A DNA stretch of 5,603 bases from Candidatus Hydrogenedentota bacterium (GTDB lineage: Bacteria; Hydrogenedentota; Hydrogenedentia; Hydrogenedentales; CAITNO01), in contig CAIJOU010000774.1 in assembly GCA_903822375.1 (NCBI GenBank), positions 1 through 5,603 on the forward strand, written 5' to 3'. How positions within the stretch are numbered: the stretch's first letter is position 1; each line of letters starts with the position of its first letter. The position numbers and the translations under genes are program-made. This document shows positions 1 to 5,603 of this stretch, in pieces. The notes below the pieces were generated by a model. That model was given only the letters and a program-made list of their open reading frames with translations, ran no database searches and was not told the origin of the DNA.

Positions 1-1153
1 AGAAGATGTCGAAGGGCACCACGGCGACGGGAATGCCGTCGAAGTAGTAGATGGTGCTGTTGAACAGGTCCACCCCCATGATCCATGCGAGGAACTCGGC
101 CACGGGGTTGATGTTGTACGCGAGGATGGTGCCGAGCACCACGCCGAAGAAGGTGCCGCTGAGCCCGATCATGAGCCCCTCAAGAATGAAGAGCCACAGC
201 ACGGACCAGCTTGAAGAACCCAGCGTGCGCAGAATGCCGATGTCGCGGCGCTTTTCCATCACGATCATGATGAGCGTGCTGGTGATGTTGAACGCGGCAA
301 CCAGCACGATGAACACCAGGATGATGAACATGGCGACCTTTTCCTGCTTGAGCGCCTCGAAAAAGGCCTCCTGGCTTTCGTACCAGGTGACGGCGCGGTA
401 GGGCAGGTCCAGCTCGATGCGCTTGGACAGCGCGTCGGCGAGGAAGGGGTCGGTCAGCTTGAGGTGGATGGCGTCCACCCCCTTGCGGCCGGTGAGCATC
501 CGTGCCGTGGGAATATCCACGAAGGCGTAGAGATTGTCGAAGTCGGACATCTTCGCCTGCGAGATGCCGCTGACCGTAAGGAACACCTGGTTGCCCGGAC
601 GCATGCCGAAAGGCGTGACCGTCGGTTTGTCGGTGACCACGGCGACCTCGGACCCAACATGCGCGCCCAGCCGACTGGCCAGCCGGAAGCCGAGCACGAT
701 CTCCTTTTCACCGGGCAGGCTGCCCATGCCCATGTTGCGGCCGCCCTCGTGGGTGAGGTTCTTGGCCAGGTCGGTGACGCCCGCTTCCAGCTCGGGGTCC
801 ACGCCGAGCACGATTGCGCCGGTGGTGTCCGTGCTGTGGCGGAGCAGCGCCTCTGTCTGGATGATGGGTCCGGCGCCCACCACCTCGGGAACGGCCTTCC
901 GGATCTCGGTGATGGCCGATTCGTAGTCGCTGATGGGGGTTCCGTTGGGGTTGGACAGGTCCAAATGGGCGCGGTTGCCGACAATCGTTTCGCGCAGGGC
1001 GTTGTCGAAGCCGGTCATGACGCTCATGACCACGATGAGCGCGATGACGCCGACGCTCACCCCGGCCACGGAAATGAACGTGATCAGGCTGATGAACCGC
1101 GTCTTTCGCTTGCCGCGCAGGTAGCGGGCGGCCACAAAGGTTTCAAAGCGCAC
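1..1153 (-). CDS. lolC/lolE: LolC/LolE-family lipoprotein-releasing ABC transporter permease (3' end cut by window edge)
   Basis: Inner-membrane permease that, in the known Lol system, works with the ATPase LolD to extract lipoproteins from the inner membrane and pass them to LolA. I read 384 codons from a GTG at 1153. The N-terminus (RFETFVAARYLRGKRKTRF) is followed by a first membrane helix at about residues 21-46 ending in MSVMTGFD, as in LolC/LolE. A periplasmic MacB-like domain spans about 47-270, a second helix 273-297 (LVAAFNITSTLIMIV), then the cytoplasmic motif EKRRDIGILRTLG at 300-312 and a third helix at about 316-348. E. coli LolC is about 400 residues, so only the last helix and tail are missing. 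The GTG lies in another frame inside the end of the HAD gene (11-base overlap) and is preceded by GAGGAAA at 1169-1163, with rather long spacing. LolC and LolE cannot be told apart here. A lolD gene would be expected beyond the left edge. Confidence 0.92.
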   Translation of the reverse strand, partial: MRFETFVAARYLRGKRKTRFISLITFISVAGVSVGVIALIVVMSVMTGFDNALRETIVGNRAHLDLSNPNGTPISDYESAITEIRKAVPEVVGAGPIIQTEALLRHSTDTTGAIVLGVDPELEAGVTDLAKNLTHEGGRNMGMGSLPGEKEIVLGFRLASRLGAHVGSEVAVVTDKPTVTPFGMRPGNQVFLTVSGISQAKMSDFDNLYAFVDIPTARMLTGRKGVDAIHLKLTDPFLADALSKRIELDLPYRAVTWYESQEAFFEALKQEKVAMFIILVFIVLVAAFNITSTLIMIVMEKRRDIGILRTLGSSSWSVLWLFILEGLMIGLSGTFFGVVLGTILAYNINPVAEFLAWIMGVDLFNSTIYYFDGIPVAVVPFDIF

Positions 1154-1823
1154 GGGTAATGGTTTCCTCGATTTCCTTGACCAGACGGTCGAACGGGACC
1201 GCGTCCAGCGACTCCAGTCGCCGGTCGCACGCCCCAAAATCCAGCGTCCGGGTCACCGGGTTGGGCACGGCAACGCAGTATAGGCAAGCCCCCTTGGCCG
1301 CGGCAACTCCCTTCGGGCTGTCCTCGACGGCAAAGCACCGCGAAGCGGGCACCCCCAATGTATCCAGCGCCGTCCGGTAAAGTTCCGGGTCCGGCTTGAC
1401 CCGCGCCACCGCATCGCCGCAGACCAGCGTGTCGAATCGGTCCAGCAGGCCCAGTCGCTCCAGGTGGCCCGCCACCCAGGCGCGGTCTGAACTGGACGCG
1501 ACACCCAGTTTCAGCCCAAGTCCTTTTGCGGCTTCAATGGCCTCGCGCGCGCCGGGCAGCGGGTCTTGAACGTGGACCCGGCTCCAGTACCATTCCCGTC
1601 GGCGCTGGTTTATGGCCTCGCGGTCCAGAGGCACTCCGGCCAACTTTTCCAGGTGGTCCATCGGATGAAAGGCCTCATAGGAGTAGCCGCCGATATTTGC
1701 CGTCCACAGGGCCAGTGGAAGTTCCGCGCCGAACTCGGCATAGGTCCGCTGCCAAGCCGCGAACAGCGTGGACTCGGTGTCGAGGATGAGTCCGTCAAAA
1801 TCGAATATGACCGCTTCTATCAA
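1143..1823 (-). CDS. HAD-superfamily subfamily IA phosphatase, YhcW / beta-phosphoglucomutase-like
   Basis: Probable cytoplasmic Mg-dependent phosphatase acting on a small phosphorylated metabolite; the substrate cannot be read from sequence. All four HAD motifs are present in 226 residues: motif I DFDGLILDTE with nucleophile D8 and acid/base D10, motif II serine S110 in VASSS, motif III lysine K143 in VKPDPE, and motif IV E167-D168 in AVEDSPKG. A helical cap lies between motifs I and II, at about residues 16-90. From memory it resembles Bacillus YhcW, including the LPL-x-W segment at 36-40 and RRLES near 201-205. Relative to beta-phosphoglucomutase, cap residues H20 and R49 are L20 and Y49, which argues for a phosphatase rather than a mutase. 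The start is TTG, 28 bases after the ATPase stop, with only a weak GGA-type ribosome site; the HAD core begins immediately, so no other start fits. It overlaps the permease start and probably couples to its translation. Confidence 0.93.
   Translation of the reverse strand: MIEAVIFDFDGLILDTESTLFAAWQRTYAEFGAELPLALWTANIGGYSYEAFHPMDHLEKLAGVPLDREAINQRRREWYWSRVHVQDPLPGAREAIEAAKGLGLKLGVASSSDRAWVAGHLERLGLLDRFDTLVCGDAVARVKPDPELYRTALDTLGVPASRCFAVEDSPKGVAAAKGACLYCVAVPNPVTRTLDFGACDRRLESLDAVPFDRLVKEIEETITRAL
1163..1169 (-). promoter_or_regulatory. Shine-Dalgarno-like site for the LolC/LolE permease, inside the HAD gene
   Basis: GAGGAAA on the minus strand lies within the last codons of the HAD phosphatase, about nine bases before the GTG at 1153. 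It supports the GTG start. With the 11-base gene overlap, it suggests translational coupling. Confidence 0.5.
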
Positions 1824-1851
1824 GTCGGTGTTCCGGGTCCGGTTGAAGGCA

Positions 1852-4401
1852 CTAGAAGGCGCGGCCCAGCAGTTTCATCAGTTCAAACCACATAATGCTC
1901 GCAATGCCCGCGACGAGGGCGATGACAACGTCCAAGGGGCCGAGCGCGGAAAAGTGGAACACATCCTGCAGTCCGGGGGTGTAAACCACCACCCCCAGAA
2001 AGAGCAGTGCGCCGCCCACCACCCACCATACGGCGCTGTTGCGGGTGCGCAGTGTTTTGAGCAGGGACCGGCTCCAGGAACGGTTGACCAGGATGAGCCC
2101 GATATTCGCCACAATCAGCGTGGCAAAGGTGAGCGTGCGGGCCGTGTTCTCGTCGGCGCCGCGCTGCAGCGATACATAAAACACGGCCAGCACCGCCACA
2201 AGCACGCTGACACCCTGTATCAGGCTCAGCAGGAGCCTGCGCCGACTCAGCAGCGGTTCGCCGCGATCGCGCGGCGGCCGGTTCATGGTGCCGGGTTCCT
2301 CCGGCTCCACTTCAAACACCACGGAACAGGCGGGGTCGATGATCATTTCCAGAAACACCACGTGGACCGGCATCAGCACCAGCGGCCACTTGTCCCCGAG
2401 CAGCACCGGAATCAGGGACAGTCCGGCAATGGGCACATGTACGGCGAGAATAAAGGCTATAGCTTTCTTCAGGTTGTCGAATATGCGCCGGCCCAGGCGG
2501 ACTGCATGCACAATGCTCGAAAAGTCGTCGTCCAGCAGCACCAGCGCCGCCGCCTCGCGGGCCACGTCGGTACCCATGCCGCCCATGGCGATGCCGATGT
2601 CGGCCGCCTTGAGCGCGGGCGCATCGTTCACACCGTCGCCTGTCATGGCGGCGATGGAGCCGAGCGACTTGACGGCCATCAGGATGCGCAGCTTCTGCTC
2701 CGGCACGACCCGGGCGAATATGTTCACCGTCCTGGCGCGTTCGGCCAGTTCGGCATCGCTCAGCGTGTCCAGTTCCGGGCCCGTGATGAACTGGTCATGC
2801 GGGGTCAGCCCGATTTGGCGGGCGATATTCTGCGCGGTGGCCGGATAGTCGCCGGTGATCATGATCACACGGATGCCGGCCGTGTAGCATTCGCGGATGG
2901 CTGCGGGCACCGTGGGGCGTATCGGGTCGGAAAGGCCGACCAGCCCCAGAAACTCAAAGTCGAAATCGTGCTGGTCCTGGGGAATGCTCAGCTTGTCCAG
3001 ATGGGACTTGGCCACGCCGAGCACACGCAGCCCCTCGCGGGCGAGCAGATCCACCTGCGCGGCCAGTTCCTCCCGCCGGGACGGTGAAAAATGGCAGAGG
3101 TCCGCGATGGCCTCGGGCGCGCCCTTGGCGGCGATCACATGCTTCTTGGTTTCGGTTGAACGCCACACATTCGACATGGCCAAAAGGTGCTCGGAAAGGG
3201 CAAATTCGCGTTCAAGATCCCAGTCCTGATGCAGGTGCTCCGTGTCCCGCAGATGGTCGTCGCCGAACTGGCGGAACGCCTTTTCCATCGGGTCAAAGGG
3301 GTTGACGTGACTCGCGAGGATGCTGAACTCCATGAGTTCGTGAAATTCCTCGGGCAACGGCAGTGTCGCGTTGCCGGCCGCATCGAATGTGTTCCCTCCG
3401 GCCACAAGTTTGGTCACGGTCATGCGGTTCTGGGTGAGCGTGCCGGTCTTGTCCACGCACAGCACCTGGGCGGCGCCCAGGGTTTCGATGGCCGGCACGC
3501 GCCGGGTCAGCACGTTCTTTTGCGCAATGCGCCACGCGCCCAGCGCCATGAATATCGACAGCACCACGGGAAACTCTTCGGGAATCATGGCCATGGCCAG
3601 TGTGATGCCCGACAGGATGCCGCCCATCCAGTTGCCGCGGGTCAGCCCGTAGACCACCACCACCACCAGGCACAGGAACAATCCAGTGACGGCGAAATTG
3701 CGCACAAGCCGCCCGGTTTGCCGGCTCAGTGGGGTCTCTTCCACCTCAATCGACTGGAGGGCCTTTCCGATCTTGCCCATCTCGGTGTTCGCACCGGTCG
3801 CCAGCACGCGCGCCATGCCCCGGCCTTTCACCACCAGCGTGCCCGAGAAGAGGAAAGGCAGCCCGTCGCCGCCGGGACGCCCCATTGCGGTCGCCTCCGC
3901 TGCGGCAGTCTTGCGCACAGGCACCGACTCGCCGGTCAGCAGCGATTCGTCCACGGTCATGTAGCTGCTCTGCAGCAGCGTGGCGTCCGCGGGAACGCGG
4001 TCCCCCTCGGCCAGCACCAGCAGGTCGCCCCGGGCCACGTCGCGGCCGACGATGCGCTTTTCCACGCCGTCGCGGACGACCAGTGCGCGCGGGCTGGAAA
4101 GGTCGCGCAGCGCTTCCAGCGCGCGCTCCGTTTTGCGCTCCTGGTAGAAGGTGATTCCGATGATGACAAACACGAAGCCCAGCAGCATGACCGCGTCGGT
4201 CGTCTCGCCCAGAAACAGATAGATCAGGCCGCAGGCGATGAGCAGCAGGAACATGGGCTCCCGAAGCACGCCCAACAGGGACCCGAGGAATCCGTTCTTC
4301 TTCGCCGTCGGAAGCTCGTTGTGCCCCTCGGTGCGGAGGCGTTCGAGGGCCTCCTGCTCCGTGAGTCCCTTTATTTTTGTGACATCCCAGTTTTCTGCCA
4401 T
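1852..4401 (-). CDS. Cation-translocating P-type ATPase (P2-like, HAD-IC), ion unknown
   Basis: Inner-membrane pump using ATP and an aspartyl-phosphate intermediate to move cations. The 849 residues are complete. An N-terminal cation-ATPase domain (about 5-70, with GLTEQEALERL) is followed by M1-M2 (48-84), the actuator domain with TGES at 156-159, M3-M4 (234-285) with IPEEFP at 273-278, and DKTGTLT at 317-323 (phosphorylated D317). The nucleotide domain has KGAPE at 426-430, then TGD at 516-518 and TGDGVNDAP at 587-595. Six further helices follow, about 646-668, 672-696, 722-743, 756-774, 789-807 and 821-838, giving the ten-helix P2 layout. The M4 glutamate is kept, but M5 has H655-V-P and M6 has E685-M-I-I-D689-P instead of the calcium-pump residues. 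No metal-binding N-terminal domain or CPx motif is seen, so it is not a P1B heavy-metal pump. ATG at 4401 has GGAG only two bases upstream, but the N-terminal domain requires this start. Ca, Mg or another cation are all possible. Confidence 0.97.
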   Translation of the reverse strand: MAENWDVTKIKGLTEQEALERLRTEGHNELPTAKKNGFLGSLLGVLREPMFLLLIACGLIYLFLGETTDAVMLLGFVFVIIGITFYQERKTERALEALRDLSSPRALVVRDGVEKRIVGRDVARGDLLVLAEGDRVPADATLLQSSYMTVDESLLTGESVPVRKTAAAEATAMGRPGGDGLPFLFSGTLVVKGRGMARVLATGANTEMGKIGKALQSIEVEETPLSRQTGRLVRNFAVTGLFLCLVVVVVYGLTRGNWMGGILSGITLAMAMIPEEFPVVLSIFMALGAWRIAQKNVLTRRVPAIETLGAAQVLCVDKTGTLTQNRMTVTKLVAGGNTFDAAGNATLPLPEEFHELMEFSILASHVNPFDPMEKAFRQFGDDHLRDTEHLHQDWDLEREFALSEHLLAMSNVWRSTETKKHVIAAKGAPEAIADLCHFSPSRREELAAQVDLLAREGLRVLGVAKSHLDKLSIPQDQHDFDFEFLGLVGLSDPIRPTVPAAIRECYTAGIRVIMITGDYPATAQNIARQIGLTPHDQFITGPELDTLSDAELAERARTVNIFARVVPEQKLRILMAVKSLGSIAAMTGDGVNDAPALKAADIGIAMGGMGTDVAREAAALVLLDDDFSSIVHAVRLGRRIFDNLKKAIAFILAVHVPIAGLSLIPVLLGDKWPLVLMPVHVVFLEMIIDPACSVVFEVEPEEPGTMNRPPRDRGEPLLSRRRLLLSLIQGVSVLVAVLAVFYVSLQRGADENTARTLTFATLIVANIGLILVNRSWSRSLLKTLRTRNSAVWWVVGGALLFLGVVVYTPGLQDVFHFSALGPLDVVIALVAGIASIMWFELMKLLGRAF

Positions 4402-4445
4402 GACTCCAGTCTCGGTGGTGGTTGGGGCGCGTGCCGGACCCGTCC

Positions 4446-5249
4446 CTAGACCTGTTCCCTGCGTGTTTCCTCGACCAGTTCCTCGAGCGGCTTGAGTTGC
4501 ACATTCTCAAGAGAGCCCCGTTCGTAATAGCCGAACGGGTTGTCAAGGCTGCGGATGAGCGCCAGCAGGTAAATGAGGAAGAAACTGATGACGAATACAA
4601 AGAACAGCGATTCATAGAACGGCGTAAAATGGGTGGTGATCAGTCCGAGGCAGAGCAGGATGGTTGTCAGTTCGGCAATGAGGTATCCGGACGTGACGAA
4701 ATCCGTCTCGCGAATGGTGTGACAGCGGACGATCATCCGGCGCAGGCTGGTCTGTTCCTGTTTGAGGCGGGCGATAAACTGCGGTGCGGTAAACGGCTCA
4801 AGCGCCCTGAACTGGTCGTTGAGTCCGCGAATCAGGTCAAAGACTTCCTGGGTGCGGCGCTTCTTCTGAAACCAGTCGAGAACCGCCTCGGCGAGCGTGC
4901 CCGTGTAGGCCAGGCAAACCCGGGCTTCTTCGGCCTGTTTGGCCTTGAGAATGCCGTGCGCCTCGTCGCGAAAAGCCTGGATGCACACCGCCAGTTCTCC
5001 GGGCAGCTTCTCACTTTCCTTGTAGTCCGCCAGCACGCCTGAAATCAGGAAGCCCATGAGAAACACATTGGCCGCGAGAATGCCGGAGAACAGCGGGCTG
5101 AGCGAGAGAAACTCCAAGCCCAGAAAATACGCTGCAATCTTCAAGACGATGATTAGGCACACCATGGGCAGCACGCGCACGGCCAATGAATGTCCAACCG
5201 AATACTTTTTGAAGCGCCACATGAGACCACCCTTGAATGAGACGCGCAT
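4446..5249 (-). CDS. Four-helix integral membrane protein, unknown function (bestrophin-like layout)
   Basis: I do not recognise this protein with certainty. In 267 residues it has two N-terminal membrane helices (about 27-46 and 52-73), a helical soluble region (about 76-186) starting with YKESEKLPGEL, two more helices (about 189-206 and 213-232), and a charged C-terminal tail beginning LDNPFGYY near 236. The basic N-terminus (WRFKKY) suggests both ends and the central region are cytoplasmic. This 2+2 helix layout and the NPFG segment recall bestrophin-like (DUF4239-type) proteins, but that is a weak impression and not a domain assignment. The start is ATG at 5249, because GGGAG sits five bases upstream. 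An in-frame TTG at 5261 would overlap that ribosome site, and ATG at 5222 is less well placed. It ends 44 bases before the ATPase and is probably the first gene of the same transcript, which hints at a role in ion transport or envelope function. Confidence 0.85.
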   Translation of the reverse strand: MRVSFKGGLMWRFKKYSVGHSLAVRVLPMVCLIIVLKIAAYFLGLEFLSLSPLFSGILAANVFLMGFLISGVLADYKESEKLPGELAVCIQAFRDEAHGILKAKQAEEARVCLAYTGTLAEAVLDWFQKKRRTQEVFDLIRGLNDQFRALEPFTAPQFIARLKQEQTSLRRMIVRCHTIRETDFVTSGYLIAELTTILLCLGLITTHFTPFYESLFFVFVISFFLIYLLALIRSLDNPFGYYERGSLENVQLKPLEELVEETRREQV

Positions 5250-5254
5250 TGAGG

Positions 5255-5259
5255 CTCCC
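5255..5259 (-). promoter_or_regulatory. Shine-Dalgarno site that sets the start of the four-helix membrane protein
   Basis: GGGAG on the minus strand, followed by CCTCA and then ATG at 5249. The five-base spacing is near ideal. The site overlaps a possible in-frame TTG start at 5261, which makes that longer start unlikely. Confidence 0.7.
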
Positions 5260-5306
5260 AAACAAGGACAGCCCCGCCCGCGTCAAACCTAAGAAATTGA
5301 AAAGTT

Positions 5307-5315
5307 AGTATAGCA
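5307..5315 (-). promoter_or_regulatory. Extended -10 promoter for the membrane-protein/ATPase operon
   Basis: Read on the minus strand, positions 5315-5307 give TGCTATACT, a match to an extended -10 element (TGn plus TATACT, one base from TATAAT). No good -35 hexamer lies at the usual distance (GGAAGA or similar), which is typical of extended -10 promoters. It sits in a locally AT-rich patch inside GC-rich DNA. Transcription would start near 5300, giving a leader of about 50 bases before the ATG at 5249. No other promoter is evident between the downstream genes. Confidence 0.55.
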
Positions 5316-5378
5316 TTTTCGGAGTAGATTCTTCCGCTGGCGTGTCGCCTTGTGGAGGGGCGAAAGCCTTTGCATCGT

Positions 5379-5408
5379 GGACGAACACGGACGGGCATGG
5401 ACTCACAA
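5379..5408. repeat. Short degenerate 10-base periodicity (GGAC motif, three copies)
   Basis: On the plus strand GGAC recurs exactly every ten bases, at 5379, 5389 and 5399, with the bases between partly alike (GAACAC, GGGCAT, TCACAA). Three imperfect copies could be chance or the remains of a tandem repeat. It lies in the non-coding gap between the upstream gene fragment and the operon promoter. Confidence 0.3.
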
Positions 5409-5429
5409 CGGGAAAATGCCGTTTGGCGC

Positions 5430-5457
5430 GGTGGCAAAGCGCGGCGCCGTTGCCGCC
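5430..5457 (-). repeat. GC-rich inverted repeat (hairpin) downstream of the partial upstream gene
   Basis: On the plus strand, GGTGGCAA (5430-5437) pairs with TTGCCGCC (5450-5457) in an eight-base stem with one G-T pair and a 12-base GC-rich loop that can partly fold. It lies about 40 bases past the stop at 5495, so it could end transcription of the upstream gene. However, the minus-strand sequence after it has no clean run of T, only a short TTTT some ten bases on. It may instead be part of a dispersed intergenic repeat. No stronger terminator is visible in the gap. Confidence 0.35.
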
Positions 5458-5494
5458 CTGTTCCAGAATTGGCGCACTCCGTGGTTTCCCGCTG

Positions 5495-5603
5495 TCAGTG
5501 CCGGGGACGGCAGGACGGACGCCACTTGGGTGCTTCGCTTTCGGGCTTGATGGGCTTCTCGCCCAGCAACTCCGCCACCTTCGGTTCGATGGCTTCCGCC
5601 CAG
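5495..5603 (-). CDS. C-terminal fragment of an unidentified upstream gene (5' part outside window)
   Basis: The minus-strand frame entering at 5602 stays open for 35 codons and stops with TGA at 5497-5495. It begins WAEAIEPKVAELLGEKPIKP. Its codons end mostly in G or C, like the neighbouring genes, while the other two minus-strand frames use many rarer-looking codons such as CGA and GGA. This is the only support for coding. Part of the fragment looks like an amphipathic helix; the last eight residues (RPSCRPRH) look different in composition and may be read-through into non-coding sequence. The protein family cannot be told from so little. It points the same way as the downstream genes but is separated from them by about 245 bases and a promoter, so it probably belongs to a separate transcript. 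Confidence 0.45.
   Translation of the reverse strand, partial: WAEAIEPKVAELLGEKPIKPESEAPKWRPSCRPRH

Noticed and set aside
464..1159. Plus-strand frame of 231 codons and a 176-codon minus-strand frame in the left part
   Set aside because: Both are shadows of the LolC/LolE permease, whose own frame runs off the left edge and shows family motifs throughout.
1768..3087. Long plus-strand open frame (439 codons) opposite the ATPase
   Set aside because: It lies fully antisense to a clear P-type ATPase. Its product is rich in H, Q, R and G with no domain, as expected from the complement of GC-rich codons.
3187..4449. Second long plus-strand open frame (420 codons) opposite the ATPase
   Set aside because: Antisense shadow of the ATPase N-terminal half, with the same low-complexity H/Q/R-rich composition and no recognisable motif.
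3746..4615. Minus-strand frame of 289 codons overlapping the ATPase and membrane-protein genes
   Set aside because: Out-of-frame reading of two genes that have clear protein signatures in the other frames; arginine-rich and motif-free.
4422..5042. Plus-strand frame of 206 codons opposite the four-helix membrane protein
   Set aside because: Antisense to a frame with clear membrane helices, a good ribosome site and an upstream promoter; no independent support.
5297..5302. TTGAAA as a plus-strand -35 element for a divergent gene
   Set aside because: No -10 hexamer lies at 16-18 bases (CGGAGT there), and no credible plus-strand gene follows.
5153..5437. Minus-strand frame of 94 codons covering the operon leader
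   Set aside because: It spans the promoter and the start of the membrane-protein gene in another frame, and is arginine-rich without motifs.
5350..5550. Plus-strand frame of 66 codons in the intergenic gap, starting with TTG
   Set aside because: It has no ribosome site, mixed codon use and no known motif. It overlaps the likely C-terminus of the upstream gene and repeat-like DNA.

Overview
This is a GC-rich window from a Gram-negative bacterium. The outer-membrane lifestyle is inferred from a LolC/LolE-type lipoprotein-release permease. I cannot assign a phylum. Every gene I can support lies on the minus strand, so the window reads right to left as one compact, co-directional block. No tRNA, rRNA, CRISPR array, transposase or phage gene is visible.

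Layout in transcription order. At the right edge (5603-5495) is what looks like the last ~35 codons of an unidentified gene. A non-coding stretch of about 245 bases follows (5494-5250). It holds a GC-rich hairpin, a short 10-base periodicity and a good extended -10 promoter (5307-5315). Next comes a 267-residue four-helix membrane protein of unknown function (5249-4446). After 44 bases there is a complete 849-residue P2-like cation-transporting P-type ATPase (4401-1852). After 28 bases there is a 226-residue HAD-superfamily phosphatase resembling YhcW (1823-1143), starting with TTG. Overlapping its last 11 bases is a LolC/LolE-family ABC permease (GTG at 1153), which runs off the left edge after 384 codons and lacks only its C-terminal tail and last membrane helix.

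The tight spacing and single visible promoter suggest one transcript from about position 5300. The membrane protein and ATPase may form a functional pair in ion transport. The HAD phosphatase and the Lol permease look like ordinary metabolic and envelope functions placed in the same unit, with translational coupling at their overlap. The ATPase has all catalytic motifs, but its putative ion-site residues in helices M5 and M6 differ from those of the SERCA calcium pump, so its substrate is open.

No clearly new multi-gene system is visible. The points most worth a second look are the ion-binding signature of the ATPase, its unknown four-helix neighbour, and the repeat-like intergenic sequence at 5340-5500. 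The many long plus-strand open frames are antisense shadows of these genes.
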